64,000 nucleotides of DNA from Dinochytrium kinnereticum (Eukaryota; Chytridiomycota; Chytridiomycetes; Chytridiales; Chytridiaceae), in contig JADGJT010000026.1 in NCBI GenBank assembly GCA_027604005.1, forward strand, positions 21,198 through 85,197. Direction: 5' to 3'. Under the pieces are notes generated by a model. It had not been told where the DNA came from and did no database searches. It saw nothing but the letters and a program-made list of their open reading frames with translations. The position numbers and the translations under genes are program-made. Numbering within the stretch: the stretch's first letter is position 1; each line of letters opens with the position of its first letter. Shown in pieces: positions 58,023 to 64,000 of this stretch.

Positions 58023-59667
58023 TCAGGATTCAAGAGAGGAGGGAGAGATTGACGATGGATTGGGATTATTAAGAGGAAGAGGCTCATCACCATCACCGCC
58101 TCCGTCAGGATCGCCATTAGCTGGAGGCGGTAGATCCTCTACCTCATCTCCCTCTGCAGCCACACGAGCAATCACGACCTCTATCTGAGGCCCAACCCTC
58201 TCCTTCACTTTCTTGACCTTGAAAACCTCTGGCACAACCATGAAGAGCAACGAGATAATCCCAGTGATGGGCCCAGCCACCCTTGTACCATAAATCCACA
58301 CCAGATAAATCGTCCCGCTGTCCCTCGTGAACGGTAGTGAAGTCTCAAGACCCACAGATAGCAACGGCATGACCACAATAAGAATGTAGAGCATGTAGTC
58401 TGCCGCTCGAGAGTGGTACCATCGGTTCGAACTAAACACGGTATCGTAAACGGTTTTCCCAAATGATAGGCCGCGAATGGTTCTCAGAATCCGAATAAAG
58501 CCAGGAGAAATTCCAAAGCAGGCGATAACCGTCCATAGAAGGTACAACGCTCGCCTTTCCTGGTACCCCAATTTCCCGTACCGAATGATGGGAAGAAGCA
58601 GACACATGGGCAAGAAAATGCCAAAAATAAGGGTGAATGAGATCTGACTCGCAAGAATCTGTCCTTCAAGAAAAGTCGACCCTGCGAGTCTTCTCAATCG
58701 AATATGATCAGCATGAACTTCTCCATTCTCTTGACGGTTTGGATGAAGGGTTGTGGAATGGAGATGCCCAAACTGCTTTCGAAGCTCCTCATCGATAATA
58801 CCGAAAAACAGCGATTTGAGGATTTCAGTGCTCAAGAGGAACATAAATATCATCCCCAGGAGTGCCAGCGTCATAAGGGAGTAGCTGATGGAGGTTGGTA
58901 GAGGAAAGCCAAAGAGAACGTCTGGTATAAGAGTCGACAAAATGTCTGAGGCATCATAGTAGCAAGTCAAGGCCAGGCGAAGGCTGCTCTTGATGATACT
59001 CTCCACCTCCCTGCCCCGACCACTGCTCAAAGCCCTATCCACGAGCCGAAATGTGGAATTGGAAGAAGGTGAAGCTCCGTCGTGTTGATGGAGGCGAACG
59101 AGGAAAGCATTCTGAAAAGAGGGCTGGCATCCGATATTGCAGACTTGCACACCTTTGGTAGCTTGACCCGCGCGATTGCATGGACTTCCTGAGCAGGTTC
59201 TAGGTTCGGGATATAGACATGTAGACATTGAGCAATGTTCCGGGTCAAGATTGGATGTCCGGTTGGTTAGGATGGAGATGGCGGCTTCGCAAGTTGGAAA
59301 GAATGCGGGGAGGGTTGAAGGAAGAATACATGAGGACGCATTGTTGGATGAGCATTTTGCGGCGCAGACGAGGGTTGAAGAGTAGTCTGAGGCGTTGATG
59401 GAGCAAGGCTGAGCCTGGATGAAGCGTTTGAGTATGAAATTGAATGGCCGGGCAGGAGAGGTAGAGGAGATGCGGAATGATTTCTACCTTCCAGTGAAGA
59501 GTTGGCAAGAGCAGTGGAAGGGCCAGCACCAGGAAGAGGACGACCACGATGCAATTGAACAGCGGAGCAGCCACAATGATGGTTGCAGCGTATCTGTTGC
59601 GATAGGAGAAGAAGCGGCTGTGCCCGTGCACTTCCTCCCGCAGCGAGAGCCTCTGACGGCCAGCCAT
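58023..59667 (-). CDS. multi-pass membrane protein with Cys-rich ectodomain (unknown)
   Basis: Two exons (59488-59667 and 58023-59414) join HWK to AQPCSINASDYSSTLVC. The N-terminus MAGRQRLSLREEVHGHSRFF is cytosolic-like and followed by one hydrophobic helix, IVVVLFLVLALPLLLPTLHW. A Cys-rich segment of about 140 residues with several NxS/T sites follows (CAAKCSSNNASSCILPSTLP, CPEPRTCSGSPC-type pattern, NIGCQPSFQNAF). Five or six further helices come next (SLMTLALLGMIFMFLLSTEI, ISFTLIFGIFLPMCLLLPII, LYLLWTVIACFGISPGF, YMLYILIVVMPLLSVGL, ITGIISLLFMVVPEVF), then a charged, Pro/Ser-rich C-tail. The topology resembles a surface receptor or channel. I do not recognise a family. Start 59667 is well supported because the helix frame continues only from it. 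Confidence 0.65.
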
Positions 59668-60186
59668 GCGGCAGGAGTGGGTCAGCATCGGGTGAGGCAG
59701 TCAGTCAGGCTGACTGCAGCTCAGCAGGAGTGAGGAGAGCGTGTTACAGGACAATGTCAAGCATTTGGAATGAATGCGTGTCAGGGAGGGGCGGCTGGCT
59801 GGATGCTGCAGCAGCAGCAGGCGGCAGTAGGCTTACTTGCGCTGCCTGCAGTGATGGCATTGCAGCGGGTGGCAAGCAGTCAACAGCCCTCCGAAGGCGT
59901 GCTTGCAAGCAGTCGGTCAGCGGCAGAAGGCCTGCAGTGGACAGCAAGCCGTCGCTGGCGGGCAGCAGCAGGAGAAGACGCGCCTGCAGCCACACTCGAT
60001 CGATGCGCAGGCATATACATCCCTGGTTGCCTCGTTCATCTCGTCTTCAGCAAGGGCGATCATCCCAACCCAACAGGTTGAGAATGTCACACGGAATTCA
60101 TTTGTTCGCCTGAACTTTACGCCTGTCTGCCCACCCCATCCACCTCACCCTCACCCTCCGTCCTCCACAGCTGCACCCACCCACTG
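59668..60186. other. divergent intergenic region
   Basis: About 520 bp between the membrane protein and the antiporter, with GCAG/CAGC-rich simple sequence at about 59800-59990. Overlapping long frames exist on both strands but have biased composition, and none resembles a family. It probably holds both promoters. Confidence 0.55.
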
Positions 60187-62930
60187 ATGGGAGAGAACTT
60201 GGACTCGCTGCTCTTCAGGAGGGCATCGTCCGCGGAGGGATCGTTCCTGGCAGGCTACGATCCACTGCACGACGTCGTCAGCCTGTTCCTGGTTCAGGCA
60301 CTCATCATCATTGCCATCGCACGAGCATTCAATGTTGTAGATCCTTCTTTCATGTCATGCATCACTACCCATTCAGTCAGCAACTCACCCTTTCGTCCTT
60401 CTCACCGAAAAAACAGCTGGCTGTGTCTTACATCCGTTTGCCAAGAGTCGTCGCAGAAGTGTTGGGGGGCATCGTCTTGGGATCGTCCGCCCTCTCGCAG
60501 ATCTCCTCCTTCAAGTCAAAGCTTTTCCCAGAAAAGTCACTCGATATTCTTCGGCTCGTTGGAGAGTTTGGGTTGCTCTTCTATCTCTTTCTGGTAATAT
60601 CTTTTTCTTCTTTCATCTTCCATTTCCCATCTCTGACCCCCCATCTGCTATTTTTTGCAGGTCGGATTGGAACTGGACCCACAGTTTTTTGTGAAGAATG
60701 TTAGAAAATCGGTCATGGTCTCGCTCTCTGGGATTCTGGTGCCATTTGGAGCTGCCATTGGAGCTGCCACTCTTCTGTACACAACCTTCTCAGCCCCGAC
60801 CGTCCCATATGTTGCCTTTTTCATATTTGTCGCCGCCGTCATGTCTATGACCCACTTTCCCGCCATCGCTCGTATCCTAACAGAGAGAAAGCTTCTGGGA
60901 ACCTCAGTTGGTAAGGCCACCCTCGCTGCAGCATCTGTGGACGATGTCATTGCCTGGTCATTTTTGCTCTTTGTCATTGCCCTGGTGAATAATCCTGGCA
61001 ATGCACTGGTGGCGTTGTACGTTTTCCTTGTCATGGTTGCGTACACCGCTTTTCTGTGGCTCGCTATTCGGCCTTTCTTGATCCACTGGGTGGAGGTTTC
61101 AAACACATCGGACTCGGTGTCTCAGATTCTGGTGTTTGCGGTTTTGGCTATGGTGCTGGTTTCGGGATTTTTTACCCAGGCCTTAGGGGCTCATGCGCTT
61201 TTTGGAGGTTGGTTTTTGCTTTTGTGCATACTACTTTCACGTTGGTTCAGAGTAAACTGACGTTATTTTATATATTTATATATATTGATCTCAGGGTTCC
61301 TTGTTGGCGTGATCGTCCCCCATGGCCACTCCTTTGCGATCAACCTTGTTGAAAAGCTTGAGGATATGATCAACATTGTGTTCCTTCCGATCGTAAGTGA
61401 AGGGATTTCCTTTTTTCATTTTCGAGACGCTGATCTTTTTCTTCCTTCACCCAAAATATAGTATTTTGCGTATGCAGGTTTCCACGTTAGACTGGACATG
61501 TTGAACGACGGTAGCTCCTGGGGACTTATCTTCCTTTTTGTTGTTTTGAGCTCGGTGGGAAAGATTTTGGGAGCAGGTAGTGCTGCGAAGTTGATTGGTG
61601 CGTTTTCTATGCGGGAGTCGCTCGCTATCGGGGTTTTGATGAATACGAAAGGGTTAGCTCCCCACCCCTCCCAATCTTCTCGTTTGTTCCTTCTTTTCTA
61701 AACTTTTTTTTTATATTTCATAATCTCAGCCTTCTCGAGTTCATCATTCTCAACATTGGCGTTCAATCTCAGATCATCAACCCAAAGATCTACACCATCC
61801 TAATTGTTGCTGTTCTTATCTCCAATATCACATCCCTTCCTCTCATCTCCCTAGTCTATCCAACCTCCCTTTACCTCAAAAAAGCCCCTGGACCTCAAGT
61901 AACCCAAGAAGACGATACCGCCCAGAAGCAAAAAACCGACGCCGCGTCTACCGTAACCCGTAAGGCAAAGCACCTCAACCTCCTCTGCTACCTTCCTGGA
62001 ATGTCAACCATTCCAGCCATGATGGCTCTCACGGATCTGTTGAAACAGCAAGAGGATCTCCCGATGTCGGTCATCGCACTTCGTCTTATCCGACTCTCGG
62101 ATCGTCATTCTACGGTCATGATGGCGACGGACGCGGATTCGACGCTTCGTTCTGATCCTGTCACTTCAGTGTTTAGAACATTTGGTCATCTCAACCAGAT
62201 TGGTGTTTCATCGGTGTTGGCTGTGGCCAATATTGAAGAATTCCCCGACCAAATCGTTGCAGCGGCAGCGAATAACGACGCCAACCTCCTTCTTATTCCA
62301 TGGCAACACGCCGCGGATTTGTCAAGCCTGGTTGACGAAAACCATATTCACTCTCTTGTCGACGCGGTTCAACGTGATGCTCCTTGCACCGTTGCTGTCT
62401 TCATTGATAGGGGTTTTGGAGTGTTACGTGGCCTCTCCTCTTCTTCTGATAAAAAGGACGGCACGGCCTCCTCAATCGCTTTATCTCTCTCAACTCCCCA
62501 ACGAATCTTCATCCCTTATTTCGGGGGCCGTGATGACAAAGAAGCCCTCCAGCTCGCCGTCCACCTGGCCCGAGGCGCGGCTCCAGCCGTTCAAATCACT
62601 ATTCTCCGTATCACTTCACCCAAAGCCGACACTAATGATTCCTCGTCTCAAACCCTGTTGCCGTCTGACTCGGGAGATGAATTTTTGAAGGGGATTAGAG
62701 AGGAGTTAGGGAGAGGTGGGTTTGAATTGGAGTATGCAGAGACTAGGAGCTCTGCGCCTGTTTCTGCAGTTATTGCTAAGGCTGGGGAGGTTGCTAATGA
62801 GCACGGGGATTTGATTGTGGTCGGAGCTAATGCTTATGCGAATCAGAGTTTGAAGGTTTGGGTGGATAGGGAGACTATTGCGAGTGTTATTACGGTTCAG
62901 GGGCACGCGACCAGATCTTTGGTGCATTGA
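60187..62930 (+). CDS. KHA1: K+/H+ antiporter, CPA2 family (KHA1-like) with C-terminal USP-like region
   Basis: This intracellular cation/H+ exchanger starts at Met 60187 (MGENLDSLLFRRASS). Spliced segments give VVSLFLVQALIIIAIARAFN, YIRLPRVVAEVLGGIVLG, LRLVGEFGLLFYLFLVGLEL, MSMTHFPAIARILTERKLL and ASVDDVIAWSFLLFVIALV (the double-Asp ion-binding helix of CPA2). Then come GFLVGVIVPHGHSFAINLVE, FLPIYFAYAGFHVRLDML and NTKGLLEFIILNIGVQ, in the order seen in yeast KHA1. After the membrane part come two halves resembling USP-like nucleotide-binding regions: HLNLLCYLPGMSTIPAMMAL with VIALRLIRLSD, and QRIFIPYFGGRDDKEALQLA with DLIVVGANAYANQ. Total is near 860 residues, the usual KHA1 length. Several introns lie in the membrane part. 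Probable Golgi or vacuolar K+/H+ exchange. Confidence 0.9.
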
Positions 62931-63560
62931 TGAGGGTTTTTTTGTTATCTGTTTTTTCTTTTTCTTTCTTTCGTTCCCTCCTTTCTATTGCTTTGATTTC
63001 CTTTTATTTTCTTTCTTCATGTAATTCGCAGACTCTCGCTGTTATGTAATATCTCTCCCTTTTTTTTCTCATTTTTTTTCTTTTTGTTGACTCTTGCTTC
63101 CTTTTCTCCAAGATTGTATCAATGCTCTCTTTTTTTTTTTTCGGTGCATACTGCATAACCCCCTTTGTTTTCTTGTTTTCTTGTATTCGATTTTCATGTC
63201 TCCTTCTTTCCGTTCTAATACTTTTGTTTTGCGAAGTGAGAACTCTAGTCTTTGGGTTTGAGTCACAGCCACAATCTGTTTTGGTGGTTTTTTGTTTTCA
63301 AAGAAAAGACTTTCGCATAAGGGAGGATGTTGTCTTGTTTCAATTGCTTGATGGCACTAAAACTTGACGGAAGCTTTGCTTGGGTACATCCAACTCGAAA
63401 AGAAAACAAATAGCGAAGAGAAAGACAAAACAAAAACCCCCACCACAATAAATGACCGTGTGCATGAATCACTGAGTGCAAATATCTATTCTACTATTTT
63501 CATCCATCTCACGCAAAAAGCAGTCCCCCCAATCCCCTAAAGGAATGATAAAAACGCTCC
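62931..63560. other. intergenic 3' ends
   Basis: T-rich DNA (T-runs at about 63060-63085 and 63128-63140) between convergent genes, with no supported gene. Probably the 3' UTRs of the antiporter and the small downstream gene. Confidence 0.55.
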
Positions 63561-63836
63561 TCAATACATCAAAAACGCCAATCCGTACCTCAAACAGAAA
63601 CCCAAAACGCTGCACCCAATTTGAACCAACGCCAACCGAGTGGCAAGTTGACTTTCTTTGACGGGTCCACCCCACACCAGGATCAAGTTTAGTAATGTCA
63701 GATTATTGACCTCGACCATGGCGCCAGTTTTCGGATCTCGCTTCACACGAGCTAGACCCAGGCGCTCCAGAAACTGGATCATGAGACGGCCAGGGAGTTT
63801 GACGGTTTTAAGGGAGGTGATGGAGGGTTCTATCAT
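63561..63836 (-). CDS. small hypothetical membrane-associated protein
   Basis: An open frame of 91 residues starts at Met 63836 (MIEPSITSLKTVKLPGRL). It is basic in its middle (GLARVKRDPKTGAM), then has two hydrophobic stretches (LTLLNLILVWGG and LALVQIGCSVLGFCLRYGLA) and ends FLMY. The strong start, followed by a coherent pattern of charge and helix, suggests a real small membrane protein. I do not recognise a family. It could be an exon of a longer gene extending rightward. A G-run sits about 50 bp upstream. Confidence 0.4.
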   Translation of the reverse strand: MIEPSITSLKTVKLPGRLMIQFLERLGLARVKRDPKTGAMVEVNNLTLLNLILVWGGPVKESQLATRLALVQIGCSVLGFCLRYGLAFLMY

Positions 63837-63868
63837 GTTTGTTTTTGGGTTGAGCCTGGGTTTTTTTG

Positions 63869-63883
<15 letters not shown>

Positions 63884-63899
<16 letters not shown>

Positions 63900-63902
63900 G
63901 GG
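63884..63902 (+). repeat. 19-base poly-G run
   Basis: Nineteen consecutive G follow directly on an 11-base T-run. It lies upstream of the small minus-strand gene (poly-C on that gene's strand). Such runs are also common sites of sequencing error. Confidence 0.95.
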
Positions 63903-64000
63903 TAAAAATTTTGGTATTTGAAAAGGGAATTAGTTGTGGTTATGGGGTGAAAAAGCTGGGTCGCCCCACAGAATAATTGCGACCTAAGGAAATTAACATG

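Noticed and set aside
59245..59688. 147-codon minus-strand frame as a separate gene
   Set aside because: Only its first 60 codons are real. They splice into the membrane-protein gene, and the rest is read in the wrong frame.
59583..60113. 176-codon plus-strand frame upstream of the antiporter
   Set aside because: Arg/Ser/Cys-rich composition from GCAG repeats, no family resemblance, and overlaps the divergent gene's first exon.

Overview
The window is nuclear DNA of an intron-rich fungus. The evidence is short GT-AG introns in almost every gene, pyrimidine tracts before 3' splice sites, and typical fungal genes: a chitin synthase, an RRG7/DUF2034 protein, Pcl/Pho80-type cyclins, a Prm10/ThrE-type membrane protein and a KHA1-type K+/H+ antiporter. 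A spectraplakin-like gene, TPP2 and ADCK2 in a compact genome suggest an early-diverging lineage, possibly a chytrid. The phylum is inference. There is one assembly gap of 950 N (28102-29051). I recognised no tRNA, rRNA, transposon or CRISPR array.

Layout. 1-2514 (+) is the 3' part of an alpha/beta-hydrolase gene. 2672-4672 (-) is an ADCK2/UbiB kinase, divergent from a Pho84-type phosphate transporter (4750-6951, +). 7130-11539 (-) is a ThrE/DUF1212 membrane protein with a very long disordered N-terminus. 11946-12569 (+) is RRG7. Next come two paralogous cyclins (12807-13706 and 16050-17006, -), a secreted protein of unknown function (17405-18683, -), an unknown soluble protein (18927-20039, -), the U2 snRNP A' protein (20224-21567, +) and an HMG-box protein (23144-25266, -).

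26917-28101 (+) is PTPA, the PP2A activator, cut by the gap. 29052-38646 (+) is a giant gene that also enters the gap. It encodes a calponin-homology pair, about 2,500 residues of helical rod, an SxIP motif and a GAS2-related (GAR) domain: a spectraplakin-like actin-microtubule linker. After a microsatellite-rich stretch come chitin synthase (39373-43289, +) and tripeptidyl peptidase II (43468-48690, +).

The right part is densely packed: a Bax-inhibitor-1 protein, a 2H phosphoesterase whose start overlaps a divergent unknown gene, a conserved WD40 protein, lumazine synthase (RIB4), PIG-U, a coiled-coil protein, a multi-pass membrane protein with a Cys-rich ectodomain, a KHA1-like antiporter and a small unknown ORF.

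The genes are mainly housekeeping and are not a single pathway. Loose themes are mitochondria (ADCK2, RRG7), phosphate handling (transporter and Pho80-type cyclins; only a co-occurrence) and cell wall, surface and cytoskeleton (chitin synthase, PIG-U, spectraplakin). The most notable object is the fungal spectraplakin-like gene.
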